The notes under the pieces are model-generated. The model was not told the origin of the DNA. It worked only from the letters and a program-made list of their open reading frames with translations, and searched no databases. From Eurosta solidaginis (lineage: Eukaryota > Arthropoda > Insecta > Diptera > Tephritidae), in the NCBI RefSeq assembly GCF_040869045.1, contig NC_090322.1, forward strand, positions 184,635,477-184,699,476: a stretch of DNA of 64,000 bases, read 5' to 3'. Numbering within the stretch: the stretch's first letter is position 1; every line of letters starts with the position of its first letter. A program made the position numbers and the translations under genes. Of this stretch, positions 10,618-21,426 are shown in pieces.

Positions 10618-10784
10618 CTTTATTTTGAACCGAACCGAACCGAACCATTTTTGTGGGTGGTTTTCGGTTCGGTTTTTAGAGTTAAGAAAATATACGGTTC
10701 GGTTCGTGGTTCCGTTCAAAGCCCCAAAAGAGCGGGTGGTTCGGTTCATGAACCGATTCGGTTCGAAACGGTTGGCAGCCCTGA
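10618..10784. repeat. AACCG/CGGTT-rich inverted short-repeat region
   Basis: Runs of CCGAACCGAACCGAACC at the left are answered by TCGGTTCGG-type runs on the same strand through to 10770, so the two halves can pair. The right end reads CAGGGCTGCCAACCG on the minus strand, which resembles a hAT-type terminus. The open frames across it are repeat translations without gene character. Confidence 0.6.
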
Positions 10785-11444
10785 GCTAAGATTTAAAATA
10801 TTTTCAGGACAAGGGTCCGTATTTCGTTTTGCAATCAGTGACTGAAAACTTTTTCCACTCAAAAGATAACTATGCAACTGTCAAACTACATCTTAAAATC
10901 ATAAAAGGTTATGGATCTAACAAGTGCTATACGTCAATAATCCGATACACCATTTCAGACCTATTATGATTTAAAAAATGAGTTTTGATCATGGATCGCC
11001 AAATATAATACGGGCCCAGAAGTGCATTTATCTCCTAAAGCTTCATAATATTTCTTGCTGTTACTACAACAACAAGCTAAAAGAGAAATATCTCTACTAT
11101 TTTAATGCTAATTATCTTTAACATACAAAAATATAATTTACATACCACCATCCTGCGATGAATTGGAAAACATTTTTAGTATTGGAGAAATCATTTATAT
11201 GCATTGCTTACCTGAAAAAAGGATAATTTATCTATAGTATTATTCTAAAACACGGGGCTTAGCTAGGCTAAATACAATACGTACATAAGCGAAATATATA
11301 TCAAATGAAAGCTTTTCATGAGCATGTTTGCACAAAATTATAAAAATTCAAGTTGGTTAAGTTGTTCATGAGATATTAGCGTTTAAAGCAGGCATCGGCA
11401 TTTAGTGGCACAATTGCGCACACTCAATTCACATGTATCCTTAA
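10785..11444. other. Unassigned AT-rich DNA
   Basis: No coding, RNA or repeat signal that I can support. Confidence 0.4.
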
Positions 11445-11807
11445 GCCCCCATTACTGATACTTAGCATAGACTTGACTTGACTTGGCGTAAACTTGGAAA
11501 CTTAGCCACGATTATACTCCACTTGGCGCATACAATCTGGCATCATAATCAGCGTTGAAATTTATTTTTAAATAAATGTCAATTTGTATGACAAAATGTC
11601 AAAAGGAAATGGAAACAAACAAATGGCATTTCAAAATGTAAACGTCACTTAGAACTTACAGAGAAAATCAAAAATCAACAGACTTCTAAGTCAAGTTAAG
11701 TGTTGCCAAGTTTTGAGTAATCAGTAACATGCAATGCTCATTTAACAGAACTGTAAGTGACAGTTCTCAAGTCAAGTCAAGTCTATGCTAAGTATCAGTA
11801 ATGGAGC
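11445..11807. mobile_element. MITE with ~35 bp terminal inverted repeats
   Basis: The left end contains CCATTACTGATACTTAGC and then ATAGACTTGACTTGACTT; the right end is its near-exact inverse complement ending GTAATGGAGC. The 363 bp interior has no coding potential. A clean target duplication is not apparent, so the superfamily stays open. Confidence 0.8.
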
Positions 11808-11891
11808 CTTTATTCTCTTTAGTTTAGTAGTCAGTGAGCATTTGGCGCAGCAACATCGATTGTAAGCGTCGCTCGCAATGTTGACGAAAGT

Positions 11892-12323
11892 TATTAGCAA
11901 GCAACAAGCAAAGATCGTTTGTTAATTTTTTCAGTGCGCACAAGCGAAAAATATTTAATGCTGACCAACCCTTTTGCGCAAATACAATCTATTTAATTGT
12001 ATAAACCGTTTGCTTCCCATTGTGCGCATTAAAAATATAATAACAAACGATCTTGTCTTGTTGCTTGCTAATAAGCGAATCATTGTGAATGATAACTAAG
12101 TGTGATATCTTCTGCATAGACGTCTAAATTCCAAACTGATTGAATCACCTGATTTGTATTTGACTATCGCTGTCTCATTCTGTATCTCTTTCTATCACCC
12201 GCTGAAGATAGGCGCCGCCATATTGAACACCCTGTCAAAACGCTAAAAAGTAGCCATATTGAACATCCTGTCAGGAATTTGACAGATAAGATATCACACT
12301 TTGTTATCATTCGCAATGAAGCG
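11892..12323. mobile_element. Two small inverted-repeat elements, adjoining or nested
   Basis: First pair: TTATTAGCAAGCAACAAG at about 11892 and its inverse ending about 12074, both continuing into GATCGTTTGTTA-type sequence. Second pair: 12076-12110 and 12289-12323, sharing GATATCACACTT and GTTATCATTC in inverse orientation. The first sits at the edge of the second, which suggests nesting, but the boundaries are not resolved. Short frames here are not convincing genes. Confidence 0.65.
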
Positions 12324-12329
12324 AATGAA

Positions 12330-13329
12330 CTAAGCAAACCGAGGCATCACGTGATGTTCGCGATTATCGCGCTCTCACTAACACATCTGCATTTCCAATT
12401 TGCCGACGCTTGGTTTAAAGCAGAGACGGCCAAAAGTTGCACATTGTGCAATTTGAGTTCGCATTTTCACACAGACACTAACGATGTGCGATCACGATCG
12501 TTTGCTTTCGCTTGTCCATGCTACTTTTTGGGCACATAATAAAAACAATATGCTGCAAGGTTAAAGTGACTTTTAATACGTTTTAGTTAGTATTATTAAG
12601 TTCCTTTGAACATACATATTAATATTGACAATTTAGATATTAATAATTATTAATAATTAATTAATTATTAATAAATATTGACAATTTAATATGAGTACCT
12701 TTTTATACGTTCTACTTAGTTATATTAATTTTTATACATTTTTTTACTGAATAACTTTATGTTTTAAAAATATATATTTCTATCTTTACACTTACTTTGT
12801 TTTATAGTTCTTTCTTAATGAAAAAGTGATTTTTTAAAGTAAATTTTGGATTGAAGAAACACCATACCTTCTTTTATAAAAAGTTTTATCTGGCTAGCTC
12901 GACCTCCGCGTTGTTAGTTATATGATTATAAGTAAATATTGTTAGGATTAGCTTGAAATCAAATAACCAGAGTCCTTTTTAATTTCGAACTTCACAGTCC
13001 ACATTTTCTTTTAGCACACTGTGGGGAGTTGTCACTCAGGTTTTACACACACTTATGCAATTGTTTTAGTATTTGTGTGGCCGGCTCTGGTTTAAAGTTT
13101 GCTTATTTGCTCCTGCATTGTTTTTGTAGAGTGAAATTCTAATTAGCACAATATCATATGTACTTACATACATACATATTTACATTTTCATTTTATCATG
13201 GCCGATTCACATAAACGCTTTGGTAGCTGCAAAGCGAAGAAAGGCAGGGCGTTTCGTTTTTACCCGATTATCGGGGGTTACATACTAGTAGTAATACATA
13301 CTTGAAATGAGTGTTAAGAATATCATAAA
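12330..13329. other. Mostly unassigned; small MITE-related scrap near 13200
   Basis: 12600-12680 is an almost pure AT tract with TTAATAATTATTAATAAT palindromes. At 13213-13255 the phrase ATAAACGCTTTGGT with CAAAGC matches the interior of the MITE at 42504-42717. No gene is seen. Confidence 0.5.
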
Positions 13330-14347
13330 AAAAGTAAGGACGGGACTGTCTTCGGCTGTGCCGAAGTCTTCATACCTTTCATGAATGGGGCTGAACAATA
13401 ATCTTATCCCGTTCGTAATCTCCAAATAATCGGATGTATAAGATAAGGAATATATAGTGAACAGATGTACATACCTAAACGATTTTTAAGATAAATATAA
13501 AATAAAAAATGGCAATGAATGATCGGTTGTATGGGATATATATTATATATGATATATTAGAATATATAACACCAAGTTTCACGTTTTTATATTGGAAATT
13601 AAGGGAGAAACGGGCAAAAATCCTTCTATCTGAACGATCGGTTGTATGGGATATATATTATATATAGCTCCGATCGAAATGATTTTTTTATGAAATCTAT
13701 GATATATTAGAATAAATATCACCAAGTATAACGTTTTTATATTGGAAATTAAGGGAGAAATTGCCAAAAATATGTCTATCTGAACGATCGGTTGTAAGGG
13801 ATATATACTATATATAGCTCCGATCAAAATGATTTCTTCAGAAAAATATTAAAATATATATGACCGAGTTTCACGTTTATACTTTCTAAATTAAGGGAGA
13901 AATGGCCAAAAATCTTTCTATCTGAACGATCGGTTGTATGGGATATCTGCTATGATATATTAGAATATATATCACCGAGTTTCACGTTTATACTTTCTAA
14001 ATTGCGGCAGGAATGACCAAAATCGTCTTATCTGAACGATCGGTTGTATGGGAGATATATGCTATAGTGGTCCGATCCTACCGGATCCGACAAATATCTA
14101 ATATAATACAAAAATACATCCTTGTGCCAAATTTTATTGAGATATCTCAAAATTTGAGGGACTAGTTTGCGTTCAAACAGACAGATGGACGGACGAACGG
14201 ACAGACGGACATGGCTATATCAACTCAGTTCGTCGCCCTGATCAATTTGGTATACTTAATGGTGAGTCTATCTTCTATATTTCTAAACGTAACAAACATC
14301 GGACCAAAAGTTAATATAGCATTTCATGTTCATGAAAGGTATAATAA
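13330..14347 (+). mobile_element. Helitron-like family 2 with a 5-unit internal array
   Basis: Starts AAAGTAAGGACGGGACTG, then a perfect hairpin CTTCGGCTGTGCCGAAG (13350-13366), then ATACCTTTCATGAA (13372-13385). The exact inverse TTCATGAAAGGTAT lies at 14329-14342, inside a terminal palindrome TTTCATGTTCATGAAA. Five internal units carry GATCGGTTGTA at 13521, 13636, 13786, 13928 and 14038 (spacing 110-150 bp). A GGACGGAC core lies at about 14185-14212. It is non-coding and non-autonomous. The layout parallels family 1 without obvious sequence identity. The DINE-1/mini-me (Helentron-related) assignment is an inference from architecture. Confidence 0.75.
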
Positions 14348-14433
14348 CGTCTTGTATTAAAGCAAAATAATAAAACAACGCATTCACACTTGCAAAAGAT
14401 TTTTAACTATCGAAACCTCACAAATGAAACCAT

Positions 14434-16022
14434 CGTTAGCTTAATGTGAAAATGTGCTAAGTCAATTTTTTTGAAAAATTGTATTTTAATGCAGTTTTAA
14501 AACTGAATTCAAAATACATCGATCACATGAAAAAAATATTTTAATTTTTAATTTTTACGTGCTGCTTGATACGATGTGTAAATGTACTAACTCATCAACT
14601 GTTCAAAAAAAAACTGCTCAAAAAAAAAAATGTGCTAAGTCAACCAGTCAATAATATCAATCTGAATTACTAGTCATTTATTTGTCCGCGCATTTTATTT
14701 ACTTTTTAATTCATTCAGTCTAAAAGTACATGCTTTGTTGTTGTTGTTGTTGTTGTTGTATTAACGATAAAGACACTCCCCGAAGGCTTTGGGCCGATGT
14801 TGATGGTCCTTTGCCGCATACATATAGATCCAGTACGTTCCGGTAACAAAGCATTATTAAGGTACTAACTAGTCCGACTATCTCGGGAACAATTTATATG
14901 ACCACATTAAACCTTCTGTGCCATCCCGTCCTCCCTACCCCCTAGTTCCATGAAGAACTTGGGGTCGCCAGAGTCTCGGCGGTCAATGAAACAGAATTCG
15001 CCACGTGTAGGTGAGGTTGACAATTGGGTTAGAGAAGCTATATATTGCGCTGGGAACCCCTTGAGAGATTTTCCTACACAACCCTTTAAATTGGATTCAC
15101 CCAATTGAGACATACCTTTGGTGTTTGATAAATGCTTTGCACTGACCATAATCTACTTAAATTCTTACATGTCGATAATTACTTACTTTGTTACAGACTA
15201 GTTGAGCCTGAAGACCAAGCAATTTGTGCCTGCTGGTATATGATGTATGGCCGTGTGGCCAGTGAAGCATACGTAAAGCAATTTTTGTAAAAAATTGTTG
15301 AACTCTCTCCATTTTATAGGAAAGAATTCCATATTATTGAGCAATATTCAAAATCACTTCTGACCAAGGATATTTAAAGTCCCCTCAACGTCATAGGGTC
15401 CTTAAAGTCAGTGGTGTTAAGTCTACTGAACCCAAGCATTCCAACAAATTTTGAAACAACAAAGTCAATGGTACTAGAGAGAGTTTGGAGTTAAAAATTA
15501 CACTCAAGTCTTTACTCTCTTGACAACGACTAAGAGATTTAGTATTTAGTTTGTAGATAAAGTATGTGGCTGTTGCCTTTTTGGAATAAGACACAACACA
15601 GCATTTGTTTGAATTAAATATAAATTATTGTTTGCGCGCCATCCGGCAAAAGAGTCCAGATCAGAACCGTTAGAAATAGTTTGAGAAATAAATAATATTT
15701 TTTTCGAAATGTATAGTTTTAGTGCTTTATTTCATTCATTAAGTTGAAGAGTGATCGGAAAACATTGAGTAAAAAGTGCTAAGTCAGGAAAAAAAATTTT
15801 TATGAGTGCGGAAATTGTGCTAAGTCATAAAATAGCTGCTGGGTTGGCAGACATGATTTTTATTTATCTTTTTCAAAGCTTCTACACTCAAAAGCATTAA
15901 AATTAAGGTATCCTCATTCCTAGTTTTAAAAAAAGAAGGGTATTTCAAAAATTATTCAGTTTTTTTCGTCTCCTGTAAAATTCGTAAAAGTTGACTTAGC
16001 ACATTTTCACGTTAAGCTAACG
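14434..16022. mobile_element. 1.6 kb DNA transposon with 32-bp TIRs and subterminal GTGCTAAGTCA motifs
   Basis: The ends at 14434-14465 and 15991-16022 are inverse complements over 32 bp with one mismatch; the core is CGTTAGCTTAA then GTGAAAATGTGCTAAGTCAA. The motif GTGCTAAGTCA recurs at 14455, 14632, 15776 and 15817 and inverted at about 15992, in the style of subterminal transposase-binding repeats. The interior has no long frame, and a CAA-tailed SINE-like element sits inside it (14736-15120). I could not fix a target duplication, so the superfamily is unknown. Confidence 0.8.
14736..15120 (-). mobile_element. CAA-tailed SINE-like repeat, copy 1
   Basis: A TTG run (14736-14760) is followed by blocks shared with the copy at 57216-57627: ACTCCCCGAAGG, GATGTTGATGGTCC, TACGTTCCGGTA, CTCGGGAAC, GGGGTCGCCAGAG and GGTGAGGTTGACAATTGGG. 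On the minus strand the element would end in a CAA tail. This copy is cut before the conserved head seen at 57560-57627. It is embedded in the 1.6 kb TIR transposon. Confidence 0.75.
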
Positions 16023-16108
16023 CGATATCTCAAATTACTTTGAGAGTTTTCTTGAGTTACCTTTATACTACTATAATATAAGTATCGCCTAGGGTTGAAA
16101 ATGCATCA

Positions 16109-16740
16109 TTATTAATTGGCACTTAACTGACTTACCGATTTTTGCCGTTTCGTAAGAAGTGACGACAGCTATCTCTGTTTCGCGATAACTGACGCCTATT
16201 GGGAACACCAATGGAGGTCAAGTCTTTCTTCATCTGCCAATCCCAACTCAGCGAAGGCCTTCCCCTTCCTCTGACTCCAAACTTCGGAGTCGATTGAAAT
16301 ACTTTGTTAGCCGGAGCGTGTTCGTCCATTCGCATCACATTACCTTGTCAGCAAAACCTTTGGATTTTTATTCGCTGCAGTACCGTCATATCTTGGTAAA
16401 GCCCATACAGCTCATCATCATACCTCCTTCGATACTGGCCGTAGGCATTACGGACAGGACCATAAATCTTAAAGAGAACTTTTCTATCGAACGCTCCATC
16501 CCAGTGTCATCTCATTTTCCCGCGACACCGTCGATTATTCGGACCCATAGTCCGGATAGGACAGAGCGTGATTTTTGTTCGCCAAGAGAGGACTTTACAT
16601 TTCATTTGCCTACCCAGCACAAAGTAGCATTTATTGGCAAGAGTTATTCTGCGTTTGATTTCTAAGTTGACATTATTTTTTGCTGGTTCCCAAATAAATG
16701 AAGTTGTATCCGTAAACACTGACGTGGCTGCCAAGGCGCG
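16109..16740 (-). pseudogene. RTE-type LINE, C-terminal RT fragment
   Basis: Minus-strand reading gives, in order, NLEIKRRITLANKCYFVLGRQ, FDRKVLFKIYGPVRN, YRRRYDDELYGLY, RIKIQRF and VMRMDEHAPANKVFQ. This is the usual succession for the end of an RTE-class reverse transcriptase. Frame shifts and a stop interrupt it. The 3' untranslated region follows toward lower coordinates (ATTGGCACTTAA near 16118). The endonuclease and most of the RT are absent, as in typical 5'-truncated LINE copies. Confidence 0.75.
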
Positions 16741-18465
16741 ACTTTGCCGAATCTTTCTGGGATGACAGCAAGTAGTTCGACTTGTCCCAATTTACCGCAA
16801 GACCCACCCTTTTTGCTTCTTTATTTCCACAAATATCTGCAATGGTAATATCAACTCCCTTTTTAATAATGTTCTGATCCAGGCAACAATTCGAAATGTT
16901 TTAGCTAGTACCTATCTGATTTTCCGGCATTAGACCGATCTCCAAAATATCCCTGGATCGGTAAAACACCGTCTACGCGATGCAAAGTATTTCCGCGAAT
17001 AAACCCTTTTACATGCATTAAGTATTTCGGATCCCCCAAATTGTTCTCTGAAGGACTTACTTATTTAATTGGCGCTTAAACGGTTATGGCCGACCAACGA
17101 GGCGCATTAACTCAAATATAAGTTGTTTGTAATTGTCCAAACGTACTCTGTTGATTCTATGGAACACCTTTGCTGCTAATTTACCTACATGCTATGGAGC
17201 TTACGTAAGCCCTTTAAGTGAAGGTAAAGAAGGCATACTCATAATTGAAGCTTCTTAAACCTAGTAGCCGTCGTTTTTTTTTATGTAAATAGCATATTTA
17301 TTAAATGTATGTATATATGTTATATATGAAATATAAAAACCATATTGTCGATTTTTGAACTAGAGAAAATCTAGTTACTATCGAACCAGTACTTATTTGG
17401 TATTTTAGGTCTAGTTCTAGACCAGAAATTTGAATCATTTACCTGTAAGGAAAATCTCTAGTTCAAAACTGGTGCGCTTCTAGTGCATTCGCAGCCAATA
17501 CTAGTTCACCATTTATCTCTTTTATATGCTTCCAACAGGCTAATTTAACATGGAAGATGTCTCCGCTACATTACTCATTCACTAGTTCCGAACTAGATAC
17601 AAATTTCCACATTACAACTGGTTGTTTATTGGCACTTTTTCGAAAGTTTCGGACTATTGCAAAAATGTTAAGCTTACATCTAGTTCTTTTCTGGTCCTAT
17701 TTCGTTGGCTCCGAACCGGACGGAAATTCTACATGTTGCTTCAAGTACTATGTTATACAGTTTTTTGATAGTTCCGAAAAAGTGGAAAGTGTGGGGAAGA
17801 AAGGCATACTCATAGTCGAAGCTCCATAAAGCTGGTAGCAGTTCCAGTTCTGAACCAGAAATTTTTATCACTGATAGATACTGACCTCCTTACAGGGAAA
17901 TGACTGAAAAAATAAACAATTAACAAGCCAAACAGACAGGCAGGGCTAAATCACAAAAATATCTTATTAATTTTTTGACAGCATTAAATTTATAAAAAAT
18001 AAACAAAAGCTCACTTGATTTGCAGCTGTGCTGGTGACATTTGCACCGTATGTTAAGCCAATTTTTACGTGACATTTACTGAGTTCTACATATGCAACAG
18101 AAAAAAATCATGTTCCTTTACATATTTTCATATGCATATGGTTCTTACATATGTCAAACTAAATGTCCAAAATAACTATTTTGTTACTTTTGGTAACGTT
18201 TTTGTTTGCTTTAATTAATCTGTAATAAATAATGCTAACAAATTGTTAAACTTACTTTCGATGGCCACCTGCTGAGGTAACAGTGGATCAGAATTTATTT
18301 ACTTTTATTCACAATTATATTTAATATATGTATGTCTTTCTCTATCCATATATCTATTCAGTGCTGAACGAGCTACATACGTTAAGTAAATTAAGTTAAG
18401 GGGGCGTTTTATTGAGTTTCAGTCTTTTTTCGATCATTATGGGTGTAAATCCGATTAGGTAACTC
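16741..18465. other. Unassigned DNA with internal direct duplication
   Basis: 17055-17115 holds a scrap of RTE 3' untranslated sequence (AATTGGCGCTTAAACGG). The segment near 17230-17275 (GGCATACTCATAATTGAAGC) recurs at about 17801-17850, and CTAGTTCTAGACCAGAAATT at about 17410 recurs as CCAGTTCTGAACCAGAAATT at about 17843. This is a degenerate direct duplication rich in CTAGTTC. The 90-codon frame at 17557-17829 lies inside it and shows no motif. Confidence 0.45.
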
Positions 18466-18467
18466 CC

Positions 18468-18660
18468 CGTGTTGTTGTATGTATATAGCGGAAAGAAAAA
18501 TAATCCTCGAAGATTTCGGAGAATGTTATAACTAGATCTTGGAAAGATCCGGTGTGCTGTGGAACTAGCATTTAAAGGTACCACCCGACTATGCAGGGAA
18601 TGATTTTATATGACGAACTATGACCCACAGTAAGATACTTGGGGACACCAGAGCCCGACC
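18468..18660 (-). mobile_element. CAA-tailed SINE-like repeat, diverged copy
   Basis: Starts with a short TTGTTG and keeps diverged versions of the family blocks: GGAGAATGTTAT, AGATCCGGT, GCAGGGAATGATTTTATATGA and TTGGGGACACCAGAG. Similarity to the copies at 14736 and 57216 is clear only as ordered short blocks, so this is the oldest recognisable member. Confidence 0.5.
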
Positions 18661-18693
18661 GTATTTGTTAAAAGATTTTCAAAAACACCTTAT

Positions 18694-20150
18694 AACAAGA
18701 AAAGGTGTCTAAGTTCGGGTGTAACCGAACAATATATACTCAGCGTGAGCTGCAATTGCACATTTCATTTCATATAAATTACTTTTCTACATAACACGTG
18801 GCACCGCCCGTTTAAAAAAAAAAATGTGTCCCCATTTCCTCTTACAGTAAAACTTGATAAGTGAAATATAATTGATTCAAAACTATTTCTTGCTAAATTA
18901 TAGCTTATTATTCTAATCTACGACACCTTTAAACTTGTTTTATATCTAATTTTCCGTAGTCTTTAACCGATTCCGTCCATTTTTACTAGAAATATTTTTT
19001 GCTATAAGGAAAATATGTATACACAATTTTGTTACGATATGAAAATCTTTCTTCGATTTATGGCTTCCGAAACATTGAAAATTGCTTAGACAAAAAAGGA
19101 GCGGTGCCACACCCATTTTTTCAAATTAAAGCGTTTTCCAATTTAATGTTATAATTCAATTTAGAAAGTAAAATTATATTGACACAAAGCTCTTTTTCGC
19201 TAAGATATAGCTTATTATTTTCATCTACGACCCTTTTAAAAATATTTTATATAAAAGTGGACGTGGTCTTTAACCGATCTCGTCCAGTTTTTCTAGAAAT
19301 ATTTCTTGCTATAGGCAACATTTTTGTACCCAATTTTATTAAGATCCGTTAATTTTTCTTCGAGTTATGGCTCCCGAAACATAGAAAATTGCTTAGTCAT
19401 AAAAGGGGCGGTGCCACGCCCATTTTTTTAAATTTGAAGTTTTTCCTATTTATTGTTATAAATCCACTTGGGAAATGAAATACCATTGTTATAAAGCTCT
19501 TTTTGCAAAAATATAGCTTAATTTGTTCGTCCACGACCCTTTTAAAATTCGTTTATATAAAAGTGGGCGTGGTCCTTAACCGATTTCGTAAATTTTTCTT
19601 CAAAGCATTTCTTATAGTAAAGGCAACCTCTCTGCCGAATTTTGTTACGATAGATTTAACGGTTATTGATGTATGATTAACACATATTTGTAAAATTTAT
19701 TTTATCACAAGTGGGCGGCGCCACGACCGTTTTAAAAATGTTTTTCAAATTTTTATCAAGAGTCTCAATATTAGTCCACATGTAAATTTTCAGCATTCTA
19801 GGTGTATTATTTACTAAATAATCAGGTTCTTTGTGTTTTCCAAAATGTTATGTATATAAAAACTAGGCGTGTTATCATCCGCTTTCGCTCATTTTCAATA
19901 CCAATCTATTCTGGGTCCAGATAAGCTCGTGTACCAAATTTGGTGAAAATATCTCAATATTCACTCAAGTTATCGTGTTAACGGACAGACCGGCGGACGG
20001 ACGGGCGGACGGACATGGCCCAATCAAAATTTTTTTTCGATACTGATGATTTTGATATATGGAAGTCTATATCTATCTCGATTCCTTTATACCTGTACAA
20101 CCAACCTTTATCCAATCAAAGTTAATATACTCTGTGTGCAAAGCACAGTA
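18694..20150 (+). mobile_element. Helitron-like family 1, copy B (complete, AGCGTG subfamily)
   Basis: A complete 1.46 kb reference copy. 5': AACAAGAAAAGGTGTCTAAG, hairpin GTTCGG/CCGAAC, TATACTCAGCGTG. The body has repeated blocks with GGCGGTGCCAC and AAGTGGGCGTGGTC. The GGACGGAC core is at 19985-20018, and the 3' hairpin TACTCTGTGTGCAAAGCAC at about 20126-20148. It contains TATAGCTTATTATTCTA uninterrupted near 18900, the empty site for the LINE at 5263. It has no coding capacity and no internal 130-bp array. Confidence 0.8.
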
Positions 20151-20226
20151 GGTTTGCAGATTAACAATGATTAGAACAATTGCGACGGAGCGTAGACGCA
20201 AGGTTTCTTAAATAGCAGAACATACT

Positions 20227-20990
20227 GTGGTGAATGTTGACATCACTAGGCTAGAAAATAAAGGCACAACAACAATAAACCGAGCTGACGCGCATGTGTA
20301 CATGAAGAAATCAATCATCATTTACACACATACATACAAGGCAACGAAGAGGTACACACAAACACACGTAATCATCAGCCGAAGTTCTTACTCACACATA
20401 CACACGCATATATGTAGCTCAATTACCAAACAGGAGATACAGCAGTTCTAGAAGGCGAAACGTATAGACTCTAGACTTTATTAGAAATATGCGAATGAAA
20501 CGACGGAGAGTATGAAACAATGGCCACCATTTATTTGAATAATTATCTTTATTCGGCTTTAGTTGTCGCTGAACAAGCAGAGTAGCAACGTCGGGTGAGG
20601 TTATTGTTTATTTGCGCATGTGCGAAGATATTTTGCAAACAAACGATCATGCGCAAAATGTTTTCATGGTTTAAGGTTAGCAATTTATTTTGTTTAAATT
20701 TTTCCTTAGACTCAAGCAATAAAGTAATATTTATATGGCGTATTTACGAATTACCTTTTGTGTGTTAACAAACATGCGTGCATACGTCCTACCTCATTGA
20801 TTTTTCATCAACAACCTAATCACCACCAATAAGATGATTTTAGTTTTACTCACACAGCCACATTTTGAATTTGGTTATCCTTGGTATAAAAGCAGCGTAA
20901 GCTGAGTAGTCAGTAATCAGTTTGATTTAAACACGCTATCAGTTGCGAAGTGAAGTATAATTGTGAAGTATAATCACAGATGAATGGATT
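20227..20990 (+). mobile_element. Diverged LTR relic with promoter region
   Basis: Ordered blocks match the LTR at 45510-46000: CATCACTAGGCTAG, CACAACAACAATAAA, GAAATCAATCATCATT, then GGTATAAAAGCAGC (TATA at 20885-20891) and CAGTTTGATTTAAACACGC. Unrelated sequence separates the halves, so it is broken by insertion or heavily diverged. The LTR 3' terminus is not found. Confidence 0.6.
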
Positions 20991-21426
20991 TGCAACTTTT
21001 TGTTTGGAAAGAGCGTTATCAAAGTGCACATTTTTGTCAATGATGCTACTCCAAACAAAAATGAATAGATCTGAATATGGGGATTTTTGACATACATTTC
21101 GGCGATTATAGTTTCAATCATTGAATAAAATGATAGTCGTAAAATATTCATTTCTTTAAAATTATTTTACAGTAATACGACTAGTTAGATTTAAATATAA
21201 AAATCTAAGTAAAATTTACATTTTGAATGATTTAATTAGTCAAATATTGTAACGCATTTAACTCACAATGAAAACCATATATTCTTTTGAAATTTCAATA
21301 AATCGGACCTATGATATAATGGTTAGCACCATTTAATGGATAGGGCTTATCCTACATGTCTGGCGTTCCAGGTTCCGTGATCAAAATGGAATGGTTGCAT
21401 CGGGACTTCATATTTACAAAACCTGT

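Noticed and set aside
17557..17829. 90-codon plus frame with a hydrophobic stretch
   Set aside because: No motif, lies in a degenerate direct duplication, and an opposing frame overlaps it.
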